Assembly (NCBI RefSeq): GCF_014203535.1
Contig: NZ_JACHJI010000001.1
Location: 186,001 to 250,000, forward strand
Length of the DNA stretch: 64,000 nt
Direction: 5' to 3'
DNA from: Streptomyces griseomycini
Lineage (GTDB): Bacteria; Actinomycetota; Actinomycetes; Streptomycetales; Streptomycetaceae
Below the pieces are notes generated by a model. The model saw only the letters and a program-made list of their open reading frames with translations, was not told the DNA's origin and did no database searches. Below are positions 56,874-64,000 of this stretch, piece by piece. The position numbers were made by a program, and so were the translations under genes. Within the stretch, counting starts at the first letter, position 1, and the number at the start of each line of letters is the position of its first letter.

Positions 56874-56922
56874 GGGCTCCGGTACGGACATTGAAGTCGT
56901 AGGTACTGCTACGCCGGAGCCC
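56874..56922 (-). promoter_or_regulatory. Nested hairpin in the rpsA leader
   Basis: GGGCTCCGG (56914-56922 on the minus strand) pairs perfectly with CCGGAGCCC (56874-56882). Inside, CGTAG pairs with CTACG around a six-base loop. The 3' arm includes the only plausible ribosome binding site (GGAG), so the structure could control rpsA translation. Confidence 0.55.
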
Positions 56923-57062
56923 GTTTCGCTCTGCAGAAGCCGGACAGCCAAGGAAGCGCCTCACCGGTGACAGTGATGGCGCCTCGACAACCGAGGGGAC
57001 ATACAACAGATGCGAGCGCAGCCTGCTACGTCTGAGGTGCGCAGGCCCGCAGCGCAACTTGT

Positions 57063-57091
57063 AGCATACGGGGGCAGCCGGGCAGGGTCAA
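57063..57091 (-). promoter_or_regulatory. HrdB-type promoter of rpsA
   Basis: TTGACC, a 17-base spacer and TATGCT on the minus strand, close to the vegetative consensus. Predicted start near 57056 gives a leader of about 190 bases. Confidence 0.75.
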
Positions 57092-57203
57092 TGCGCGAAG
57101 CCGCCCACCCGGGGCGGATCGCCGCACAACCGGCACAATTCCCTCCCATGGCGGAGCCGCACCACCGGATGCGCCGGGGCCGCGCAGGCCGTGTCGCGCC
57201 CCC

Positions 57204-58067
57204 GTGGCGACACGCCGGGGACGGACTGGACGGAAGAGTACGACGAGGGAGCCCATCATCCAAGAGCCCGAAGCACCCGAACCGGAGGCGACCCGGCGGG
57301 AGGCCGGAGTCGCGGAGAGCTCCCGCGCCAACCGGGGCTGGTGGGACCGCAACGCGGACGAGTACCAGGTCGAGCACGGCGCCTTCCTCGGCGACGACCG
57401 CTTCGTGTGGGGCCCCGAGGGCCTGGACGAGGTGGAGGCCGAGTTGCTCGGTCCGCCGGAGGACCTGAAGGGCAGGGACGTCCTGGAGCTGGGCGCCGGC
57501 GCGGCGCAGTGCTCGCGCTGGCTGGCCGCCCGGGGCGCGCGCCCGGTGGCCCTGGACCTCTCGCACCGGCAGCTGCAGCACGCGCTGCGCATCGGCGGGT
57601 CGTTCCCCCTGGTGTGCGCCGACGCGATCGCGCTCCCCTTCGCGGACGGCTCCTTCGACCTGGTCTGCTCGGCGTACGGGGCGCTGCCCTTCGTCGCCGA
57701 TCCGCGGCTGGTGCTGCGCGAGGTGCACCGGGTGCTGCGGCCCGGCGGCCGGCTGGTCTTCTCGGTCACGCACCCGATCCGCTGGGCGTTCCCGGACGAG
57801 CCCGGCCCGGAGGGGCTGAGCGTGTCCGGGTCGTACTTCGACCGCACGCCCTACGTCGAGCAGGACGAGGAGGGCCGCGCGGTGTACGTCGAGCACCACA
57901 GGACGCTCGGCGACCGCGTCCGCGACGTCGTCGCCTCGGGCTTCCGCCTGGTGGACCTGGTGGAGCCGGAGTGGCCGGCCTGGAACACCTCCGAGTGGGG
58001 CGGCTGGTCCCCGCTGCGCGGCGGCCTGATCCCGGGAACGGCCGTCTTCGTGTGCGTACGGGACTGA
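57204..58067 (+). CDS. Class I SAM-dependent methyltransferase
   Basis: 287 residues. SAM motif I DVLELGAGAAQCSRWLAARG is at about 92-111, and LPFADGSFDLVCSAYGALPF and VHRVLRPGGRLVFSVTHP are typical of small-molecule methyltransferases (UbiE-like). WDRNADEYQVEHGAFLGDD precedes it, as in family members. Target unknown. The first 35 residues are charged and unconserved in look, and the start is uncertain. hrpB follows four bases on. Confidence 0.87.
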   Translation: MATRRGRTGRKSTTREPIIQEPEAPEPEATRREAGVAESSRANRGWWDRNADEYQVEHGAFLGDDRFVWGPEGLDEVEAELLGPPEDLKGRDVLELGAGAAQCSRWLAARGARPVALDLSHRQLQHALRIGGSFPLVCADAIALPFADGSFDLVCSAYGALPFVADPRLVLREVHRVLRPGGRLVFSVTHPIRWAFPDEPGPEGLSVSGSYFDRTPYVEQDEEGRAVYVEHHRTLGDRVRDVVASGFRLVDLVEPEWPAWNTSEWGGWSPLRGGLIPGTAVFVCVRD

Positions 58068-58071
58068 GCGC

Positions 58072-60654
58072 GTGATCCGTCACGACGCCCTGGACGCCCT
58101 TCCCGTGCGGGACGCCCTGCCCGGACTGGCCGGCGCCCTCGACGCGCACGGCACCGCCGTGCTGGTGGCGCCGCCCGGGACCGGCAAGACGACCCTGGTG
58201 CCGCTCGCGCTGGCGGGGCTGCTCGGTGACGGGCCCGCGCGGCGGGTCGTGGTCGCCGAGCCGCGGCGGATCGCGGCCCGCGCGGCGGCACGGCGGATGG
58301 CGTGGCTGCTGGGCGAGCGGGTCGGCGGGTCCGTCGGTTTCACCGTGCGCGGGGAGCGGACGGTCGGCCGGCACACGCGCGTGGAGGTCGTCACGACCGG
58401 TGTGCTCCTGCAGCGCCTGCAGCGCGACCAGGAGCTGCCCGGCGTGGACGTGGTGGTGCTCGACGAGTGCCACGAGCGGCACCTGGACGCGGACACGGCG
58501 GCTGCGTTCCTGTGGGACGTGCGCGAGACCCTGCGCCCGGAACTGCGTCTGGTGGCCGCGTCGGCGACGACGGACGCCGACGGCTGGGCGCGGCTGCTGG
58601 GCGGCGCGCCGGTGGTCGAGGCGCAGGGCGCCGCGTACCCGGTGGAGGTGGTGTGGGCGCCGCCCGCGCGTCCGGTGCGGCCGCCGCACGGCACGCGGGT
58701 CGATCCGGCGCTGCTGACGCACGTGGCGTCGGTGGTGCGGCGGGCGCTGGCCGAGCGGGACGGGGACGTGCTGGTGTTCCTGCCCGGGGTGGGCGAGATC
58801 GCCCGGGTGGCCGGACAGCTGGGGGATCTCGGCGGTGTCGAGGTGCTCCAGGTGCACGGACGGGCACCGGCCGCCGTGCAGGACGCGGTGCTGTCTCCCG
58901 GAGAGCGGCGCCGCGTGGTGCTGGCGACGTCGGTGGCGGAGTCGTCGCTGACGGTGCCCGGGGTGCGGGTGGTCGTGGACGCGGGGCTCGCGCGGGAGCC
59001 CCGGGTCGACCACGCGCGCGGGCTGAGCGCGCTGACGACGGTGCGGGCCTCGCAGGCGGCCGGCCGGCAGCGGGCGGGCCGGGCCGGGCGTGAGGCGCCG
59101 GGTGCGGTGTACCGCTGCTGGGCGGAGGCGGAGGACGCGCGGCTGCCCCGGTTCCCCTCCCCCGAGATCAAGGTGGCCGACCTGACGGCGTTCGCGCTCC
59201 AGGCGGCGTGCTGGGGCGATCCGGACGCCACCGGGCTGGCGCTGCTGGACCCCCCGCCGGGCGGGGCCATGGCGGCGGCCCGGGACGTCCTCGCGGCGAT
59301 CGGGGCGGTCGGCCCCGGCGGAAGGGCCACGGAGCGGGGCGCGCGGCTCGCACGGCTCGGTCTGCATCCCCGGCTGGGGCGGGCGCTGCTGGACGCGGCC
59401 CCGGCCGTGGGCGCCGGGCTCGCGGCCGAGGTGGTCGCGCTGATCGGTGAGGAGCCGCCGCGGGAGTACGGGGACGATCTCGCCGGTGCGCTGCGGGCCG
59501 TGCGGCACGGCGGAGACGCGTACGCGGGGCGGTGGCGGGCGGAGGTGCGCAGGCTGCGCTCGCTCGCCTCGGAGGTCTCCGACGCCCCGGGGCCCCCGGA
59601 GACCCCGGGGGGCCCGGAGACCCCGGAGGGCCCCGGGCGGTCCGCCCGGGGCCCCGCCTCCCCGCCGGTGCGGTCGGCCGGGGAGGACGCCCGGGTGGGG
59701 CTCGTGGCCGCGCTCGCCTTTCCCGAGCGGGTCGCCCGCGCGGACGGCGGCTCGTATCTGATGGTGTCCGGGACCCGTGCCGAGGTCGGCGCGGGAACCG
59801 GATTGCGCGGCGCGCCCTGGATCGCGGTCGCCGTGGCCGACCGGCCCGTGGGACGGGGGCACGCGCGGGTGCGGCTCGGCGCGGTCGTCGACGAGGACGT
59901 CGCGCGCCGGGCGGCGGGGACGCTGCTGGAGTCGCGCGAGGAGGTCCGCTGGGCCGACGGGGACGTCGTGACGCGGCGGGTCGAGCGGCTGGGGGCGGTG
60001 GAGCTGGCCGTGCGCCCGCACACCGACGCCGACCCCTCGCTCGTGCGGGCGGCGCTGCTGGACGGGCTGCGGCGGGAGGGGTTCGGGCTGCTGCGGTGGC
60101 CGGCGGGGGCGACCGTGCTGCGGCAGCGGCTGGCGTTCCTGCACGGTCGGTTCGGCGAGCCGTGGCCCGACGTCTCGGACGAGGCACTGCACGCGCGCGT
60201 GGCGGAGTGGCTGGAGCCGGAGCTCAGCCGCGCCCGCAGGCGGGCCGATCTCGCGCGGATCGACGCCGGGCAGGCGCTCGCACGGCTGCTGCCCTGGGCC
60301 TCCGGGCAGGCCGCTCGGCTCGACGAACTGGCGCCCGAGCGGATCACCGTGCCCAGTGGGTCCGGCATCCGGATCGACTACTCCGACCCGGAGCAGCCGG
60401 TGCTCGCCGTGAAGCTCCAGGAGATGTTCGGGCTCCAGGAGTCGCCCCGGGTGGCCGGCGTGCCGCTGCTGGTGCACCTGCTGTCCCCGGCCGGGCGGCC
60501 GGCCGCCGTGACCGCCGACCTCGCCTCCTTCTGGAAGGACGGCTACCGCGGCGTGCGGGCGGAGCTGCGCGGGCGGTACCCCAGGCATCCGTGGCCGGAG
60601 GACCCGGCCGGCGCCGAGCCGACCCGGCACACCAACGCGCGGCTCGGGCGGTGA
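58072..60654 (+). CDS. hrpB: ATP-dependent DEAH-box helicase HrpB
   Basis: 860 residues, near the family norm. Walker A PPGTGKTTLV (about 36-45), DEAH-type DECH box in VVLDECHERHLD (about 132-143), motif III SAT and motif VI QRAGRAGRE-type segment near 342. The helicase-associated and HrpB C-terminal domains follow. Residues about 502-530 are a P/G/E-rich low-complexity insert (PETPGGPETPEGP). The biological role of bacterial HrpB is unclear, probably RNA remodelling. It is likely co-transcribed with the methyltransferase. Confidence 0.95.
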   Translation: MIRHDALDALPVRDALPGLAGALDAHGTAVLVAPPGTGKTTLVPLALAGLLGDGPARRVVVAEPRRIAARAAARRMAWLLGERVGGSVGFTVRGERTVGRHTRVEVVTTGVLLQRLQRDQELPGVDVVVLDECHERHLDADTAAAFLWDVRETLRPELRLVAASATTDADGWARLLGGAPVVEAQGAAYPVEVVWAPPARPVRPPHGTRVDPALLTHVASVVRRALAERDGDVLVFLPGVGEIARVAGQLGDLGGVEVLQVHGRAPAAVQDAVLSPGERRRVVLATSVAESSLTVPGVRVVVDAGLAREPRVDHARGLSALTTVRASQAAGRQRAGRAGREAPGAVYRCWAEAEDARLPRFPSPEIKVADLTAFALQAACWGDPDATGLALLDPPPGGAMAAARDVLAAIGAVGPGGRATERGARLARLGLHPRLGRALLDAAPAVGAGLAAEVVALIGEEPPREYGDDLAGALRAVRHGGDAYAGRWRAEVRRLRSLASEVSDAPGPPETPGGPETPEGPGRSARGPASPPVRSAGEDARVGLVAALAFPERVARADGGSYLMVSGTRAEVGAGTGLRGAPWIAVAVADRPVGRGHARVRLGAVVDEDVARRAAGTLLESREEVRWADGDVVTRRVERLGAVELAVRPHTDADPSLVRAALLDGLRREGFGLLRWPAGATVLRQRLAFLHGRFGEPWPDVSDEALHARVAEWLEPELSRARRRADLARIDAGQALARLLPWASGQAARLDELAPERITVPSGSGIRIDYSDPEQPVLAVKLQEMFGLQESPRVAGVPLLVHLLSPAGRPAAVTADLASFWKDGYRGVRAELRGRYPRHPWPEDPAGAEPTRHTNARLGR

Positions 60655-60692
60655 GCCGCGCCGGTCCCGTCTCCGGCGTGCGCGGGCGCGGG

Positions 60693-60734
60693 GGGGGCGC
60701 CCCTGCGCCGTGCGCGCGCCGGAGGGGCGCCCCC
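60693..60734. terminator. Hairpin between convergent genes
   Basis: A perfect 12-bp stem (GGGGGCGCCCCT with complement) around an 18-base GC-rich loop, between hrpB and the lytic transglycosylase gene. Confidence 0.75.
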
Positions 60735-60754
60735 GTCCGCCGGTGCCGGTCCGG

Positions 60755-62536
60755 TCAGGCGCCGGAACTCGCCGACGGGTCCGCGGACGGGCTGGCGGAC
60801 GGGCTCGGTGACGCCGTCCCGGCCGCCGCCACGGTCAGTTCGACCGTGAGGGTGGCCCCGCCCGCGGTGGTGACGCGGAGCAGGAACGTGCCGGTGGTGT
60901 CGTCGGCGTACAGCCGCGGCAGCTTCAGCAGGCCGTCCGCGTCCGTCTCCAGGCCGCTGAGGGTGCGGACGGCCTTGCCGTCGGCGTCCTTGAAGTAGGG
61001 GCCCTTGTCGTTCGGGGACGGGTCGTCGGCCGACGTGATCAGCGTGGCGGTGGCCGCGACCCCGTCGGCGGCGGCACCGTCGTACGTGGCCCTCACCTCG
61101 ACCCGGTCCGCGAACTCGCCGCCCGCGGTGCAGGTGAGCGCCCCGTCACCGGTGCGCACGAGGGTGTCGGCGGCGCGCTCGGTGACGGTGGCCCGGTAGT
61201 CGAGGCCCGGCACCGTGCGGCCGACGACGGTGGCGCGGACGGTGACGTCGCCCGTCTTCTCGCCCGCCCGCAGCTCGGGCGCCACGGCGACGCCCGAGCT
61301 GTCGGTGACGACGGTGGCCACGCTCTCGCCGCCGGTGAAGGTGGTGTCGGTGTCGCCGACGAGGGTGAAGCGGATCCGCACCTTCGCCACGGCCTTGCCG
61401 GTGTCCGTCTCGGCGCGGGTGCTGATCCTCTGGGCGAACGCGTCGCCCGCCATCGCGGTGAGCTTCGCGGTGCCGGCGTCCTCCAGGTGGTCCACCGTGT
61501 CGGTGGGCGTGGGCGGCGTGCCCGGCGGCGTCGTCGGCGGCGGCGTTGTCGGCGGCGGCGTCGTGGGCGGCTTGCTCGGGGTGCCGGGCGAGGTCGGCGG
61601 CTTGGGGCTCGGGCTGCTGCCGGCCGGCTTCTCGGGCCGGGAGCCGGCCCCCGGCGTGGAGGTGCCCGGGGCCGAGGGGGTCGGCCGCACGCGGTCCTGG
61701 TCGTCGCTGCGGTCCACGGGCAGCGAGCCGGTGCCGTCCGGGATCTCGTGGGTGCCCTTGCGGTAGTACTCCAGCCACGACAGGACGGTGTTCAGGTAGT
61801 CCGTGGAGTTGTTGTAGCTGAGGATCGCCTTGTTGAGATCGCCCTGGTCGGACAGGTCCCAGCCGAAGCGGCACAGGTAGTGGCCGGCCGCGAGCGCGGC
61901 GTCGTAGATGTTGTTGGGGTCCTCACGGCCGTCGCCGTTGCCGTCGCGGCCCGCCCACTCCCAGGTGGACGGGATGAACTGCATGGGGCCGACGGCGTTG
62001 TCGTAGGCGCTGTTGCCGTCGTAGACGCCGTCGTCGGTGTCCTTGATGAGCGCGAAGCCGTTGCCGTCGAGCTGCGGGCCGATGATCGGGCTGAGGGTGG
62101 TGCCGTCGGCGTCGACCCGGCCGCCGCGGGCCTGACCGGACTCCACCTTGCCGATGGCGGCGAGCAGTTGCCAGGGCAGGTTGCAGCCGGGCTTCTTCTC
62201 GCGCAGCGCGGCCTCCGCCTTCTTGTAGGCGTCGAGGACGGTCGCGGGTATGCCGGCCTCGGTCTTGCCGGACGCGCTCGGGCCGGTGCTCGCGGACGGT
62301 GAGGGGTTGGGGCTGTTGAGCGGCGGCAGGTCCGTGTAGTACGGCGAGTTGCCGGTCGCGCCGACGCCGTCGGCGGTCTCCTCGGGCGCGGGCGTGGCGT
62401 CCGTGGCGGTCTGTCTGCCCTGACCGTCGACCGTCACCCCCGGAGCCTGGGACGCGGACAGGGCCGCGACCGCCGCCGCGGCCACGGCGGTGGTTGCCGC
62501 TCCCTTGCGCAGCCGCCTGCCGAATTGCGCCGCCAT
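60755..62536 (-). CDS. Secreted lytic transglycosylase with Ig-like repeats
   Basis: 593 residues. An N-terminal signal peptide (KGAATTAVAAAAVAALSASQ) is followed by an MltB-like lytic transglycosylase domain (about 110-270: LPWQLLAAIGKVESGQARGG with the catalytic Glu, AVGPMQFIPSTWEWAGRDGN, YDAALAAGHYLCRF). A P/T/S-rich wall-spanning linker covers about 285-365. Two beta-sandwich domains of bacterial Ig-like (Big) type follow (about 370-465 and 470-570), and a low-complexity S/P/A end. It cleaves peptidoglycan glycan strands in the cell wall. GGGAGGGG lies nine bases before the ATG. Confidence 0.93.
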   Translation of the reverse strand: MAAQFGRRLRKGAATTAVAAAAVAALSASQAPGVTVDGQGRQTATDATPAPEETADGVGATGNSPYYTDLPPLNSPNPSPSASTGPSASGKTEAGIPATVLDAYKKAEAALREKKPGCNLPWQLLAAIGKVESGQARGGRVDADGTTLSPIIGPQLDGNGFALIKDTDDGVYDGNSAYDNAVGPMQFIPSTWEWAGRDGNGDGREDPNNIYDAALAAGHYLCRFGWDLSDQGDLNKAILSYNNSTDYLNTVLSWLEYYRKGTHEIPDGTGSLPVDRSDDQDRVRPTPSAPGTSTPGAGSRPEKPAGSSPSPKPPTSPGTPSKPPTTPPPTTPPPTTPPGTPPTPTDTVDHLEDAGTAKLTAMAGDAFAQRISTRAETDTGKAVAKVRIRFTLVGDTDTTFTGGESVATVVTDSSGVAVAPELRAGEKTGDVTVRATVVGRTVPGLDYRATVTERAADTLVRTGDGALTCTAGGEFADRVEVRATYDGAAADGVAATATLITSADDPSPNDKGPYFKDADGKAVRTLSGLETDADGLLKLPRLYADDTTGTFLLRVTTAGGATLTVELTVAAAGTASPSPSASPSADPSASSGA

Positions 62537-62866
62537 AGAGTGAACCCCTCCCGTGAACGCCGGAGCGTCCGTCGACGTCTGTCGTGTCCGCCCTGTTGTG
62601 ACGATCCACCCACCCCACCGGTTGCCCTCGGCGGGCGTGGACGTGTTCCGTTGCCCTCCGTCCGCACCCGTTCGTCCTGCGCCCGGGCACGACGGCCCTC
62701 GTGACCCTACGACAACTTCCCTTGCTCGGACACCCGTTCCTGCCCGATATTCACCCGTTGGCCACGTTCGTTCGTGACCGGTGGCGGTGCGGGGCGTCCC
62801 GCATACTGGGGCTCGCCGATCGCCGGGCCCCGTCGGCCCCGTCAACGTCTGCCACGAGGAGCCGAG
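62537..62866. other. Divergent control region of transglycosylase and DUF4184 genes
   Basis: 330 bases without a gene. On the minus strand AACGGGTG occurs three times (62752-62759, 62731-62738, 62665-62672), and TAGGGT at 62704-62709 is a candidate -10 for the transglycosylase. I could not match it to a known riboswitch; the conserved boxes of the c-di-AMP (ydaO) class that precede some Streptomyces wall-hydrolase genes are not seen. Confidence 0.5.
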
Positions 62867-63727
62867 TTGCCGTTCACGCTGAGCCACGCGGCGGCGGTGC
62901 TGCCCGCCGTGCGCACCGACGGGACCGGCCGGGGCCCGCTGCTTCCGGCCGTGCTCGTCGCGGGCTCCTTCGCTCCCGACATGACCTATTACGCGGCGAG
63001 CGCCCTTCCCGGGGCGATGGGGTTCGGGGACGTCACGCATTCCTTCCCGGGCGTGTTCACGGTCGACGTGCTCATCGCCTGGGCGCTGGTGGGACTGTGG
63101 CTGCTGGTGCGCGAACCGCTGGTGGCGCTGCTGCCGCGGGCCCGGCAGGGGCGGCCTGCCGTCCTGTCGCGCTGCGGGGCGCCACGCGCGCGCGTGCGGC
63201 CGTCCCTGGTGCTGCGCTGGTACGCCTCGGCGGTGCTCGGCGCGCTGACGCACGTGGTGTGGGACGCCTTCACCCACCTCGACCGGTGGGGGATGCGGGT
63301 GTTCCCCGTGCTCGGCGAGAAGGTGGCGGGCTCACCCCTGTACTGGTACCTGCAGTACGGCGGCTCGGCGGTGGCCGCGCTCGTGATCGCCGTGTTCGTG
63401 GTGCGGGCGCTGCGCCGGACGCCCCGGGCCGCCGCGCCGGTGGGAGTGCCGGTCCTGTCGGTCGCGGACCGGTGGTGGGCCGCCGCGCTGCTCGGCGGCT
63501 GCGCGCTGGTGGCGGCGGTGCAGCGGGCCTCGCGGTGGTGGGCCTACTGGGGCTCGGTCGCGAAGCCCTGGGAACTGATCCCGACGGTGTGCTTCGGGGC
63601 GGGCGCCGGACTCGTCCTCGCGCTGCCGGTGTACGCGGCGGCCGTCAGGGCGCGGCGTCCGGTCCCGGCCACGCAGGACCCTGGAACCGCCGGTACGCGG
63701 CGGCCGGACCGTACGGCCGCACGCTGA
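62867..63727 (+). CDS. DUF4184 membrane protein, TTG start
   Basis: 286 residues with about six membrane segments. The conserved start PFTLSHAAAVLPAVRTDGTG, then GSFAPDMTYYAASAL, HSFPGVFTVD and GALTHVVWDAFTHL (His/Asp residues that could bind a metal) fit DUF4184, related to the YdjM/metal-dependent membrane hydrolase group. GAGGAG ends five bases before a TTG, and no ATG or GTG lies suitably placed. Function unknown. The tail overlaps a convergent frame. Confidence 0.87.
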   Translation: MPFTLSHAAAVLPAVRTDGTGRGPLLPAVLVAGSFAPDMTYYAASALPGAMGFGDVTHSFPGVFTVDVLIAWALVGLWLLVREPLVALLPRARQGRPAVLSRCGAPRARVRPSLVLRWYASAVLGALTHVVWDAFTHLDRWGMRVFPVLGEKVAGSPLYWYLQYGGSAVAALVIAVFVVRALRRTPRAAAPVGVPVLSVADRWWAAALLGGCALVAAVQRASRWWAYWGSVAKPWELIPTVCFGAGAGLVLALPVYAAAVRARRPVPATQDPGTAGTRRPDRTAAR

Positions 63728-64000
63728 GGGTCTCGCCGGCCGCGACGAACACCGTGATCGTGCGGACCGGGCGGGGCCGGGGCAGCAGGGTGAGGGCGAG
63801 CGTGAGGTAGCCGCGGGCCAGTTCGGCCCACAGCCGCCAGGGCGGTGGACCGCCGGGCGGCCCGGACGGTGCGCCGGGGCGTACGGGCCCCACGGCGGTG
63901 GGGGCGTGGCCGGTGCGCCACCGGCCGGCGGCGATGCGACGGCCGAGGTCCGCCGTGGCCTGCCGCAGCGCGGCCGCGAGGGTGGCGGGGATGCGGGCGG
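63645..64000 (-). CDS. Hypothetical protein, C-terminal part only
   Basis: An open frame enters from the right edge and ends at 63645; 118 residues are visible. A helical, basic stretch (ARIPATLAAALRQATADLGR) is followed by a P/G-rich linker, a hydrophobic WAELARGYLTLALTLLPRPR and a terminal ITVFVAAGETLSVRPYGPAA. I cannot name a family. It overlaps the 3' end of the DUF4184 gene by 83 bases on the other strand, which lowers confidence. Confidence 0.5.
   Translation of the reverse strand, partial: ARIPATLAAALRQATADLGRRIAAGRWRTGHAPTAVGPVRPGAPSGPPGGPPPWRLWAELARGYLTLALTLLPRPRPVRTITVFVAAGETLSVRPYGPAAAYRRFQGPAWPGPDAAP

Noticed and set aside
57766..60630. 954-codon minus-strand frame opposite hrpB
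   Set aside because: It is composed of P/R/H/G-rich sequence with no domains, while the plus strand encodes a complete HrpB helicase.
61341..61365. TGTCGGTG inside the lytic transglycosylase gene
   Set aside because: It lies in coding sequence on the opposite strand and lacks TAnnnT at the right spacing.
62537..62866. c-di-AMP riboswitch before the lytic transglycosylase
   Set aside because: Expected for some Streptomyces wall hydrolases, but the conserved ydaO-class boxes are not visible.

Overview
The window is about 73% G+C with strong G/C preference at third codon positions. Gene starts are often GTG and coupled genes overlap by 4 bases (ATGA or GTGA). It carries mycothiol-type, TerD/TerC, XRE-DUF397 and WhiA-cluster genes. 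All of this points to the chromosomal core of a Streptomyces; from memory the gene order resembles the stretch of S. coelicolor between whiA and polA. I see no tRNA, rRNA, insertion sequence, prophage or CRISPR array.

Layout. 1-3.2 kb: uvrC-rapZ-yvcK (head of the whiA cluster). 3.2-9.2 kb: an 18-bp tandem repeat, a small protein, an HTH protein, a Rieske protein, a LacI/fructokinase pair with a 28-bp palindromic operator, an XRE regulator and YceI. 9.3-15.7 kb: uvrA, a mycothiol-dependent-type protein, a metallo-hydrolase, aroQ and an S66 peptidase. 15.7-21.1 kb: a Ca2+/H+-type antiporter, TerC behind a probable Mn2+ riboswitch, and a TerD / TerD-FtsK-like pair. 21.3-30 kb: uvrB, an MHYT protein, a GDPD esterase, an O6-alkylguanine methyltransferase, psuG-psuK and corA. 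30-39 kb: regulatory and hypothetical genes, an orphan gltD-like gene, an XRE/DUF397/ATPase cluster and an ABC transporter remnant with a large internal deletion. 39-55 kb: metabolic and hypothetical genes, a frameshifted LRV-repeat gene, an expansin-like protein, a UdgB-type glycosylase, coaE and a PAC2 protein. 55-64 kb: rpsA with a structured leader, a methyltransferase, hrpB, a secreted lytic transglycosylase and a DUF4184 membrane protein.

How the genes work together. The most striking pattern is regulatory. uvrA, uvrB, uvrC, the alkylguanine methyltransferase and the terD-type pair are separate transcription units, yet each has TGTCRGTS-N8-TAnnnT directly upstream. This is the LexA/RecA-independent DNA-damage promoter (RecA_NDp, the PafBC target of mycobacteria). 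In uvrB, uvrC and the methyltransferase gene the ATG lies at the same distance from the -10, so the transcripts should be leaderless. The inclusion of the TerD/FtsK-like operon suggests that this poorly understood stress module is part of the same damage regulon. Next to it, TerC appears to be controlled by a yybP-ykoY-like leader whose 3' strand can pair perfectly with the terC ribosome binding site.

Two genes look broken: the ABC transporter and the LRV protein. One gene (the MDMPI-type protein) appears to have run through a 46-bp perfect palindrome that was probably once its terminator.
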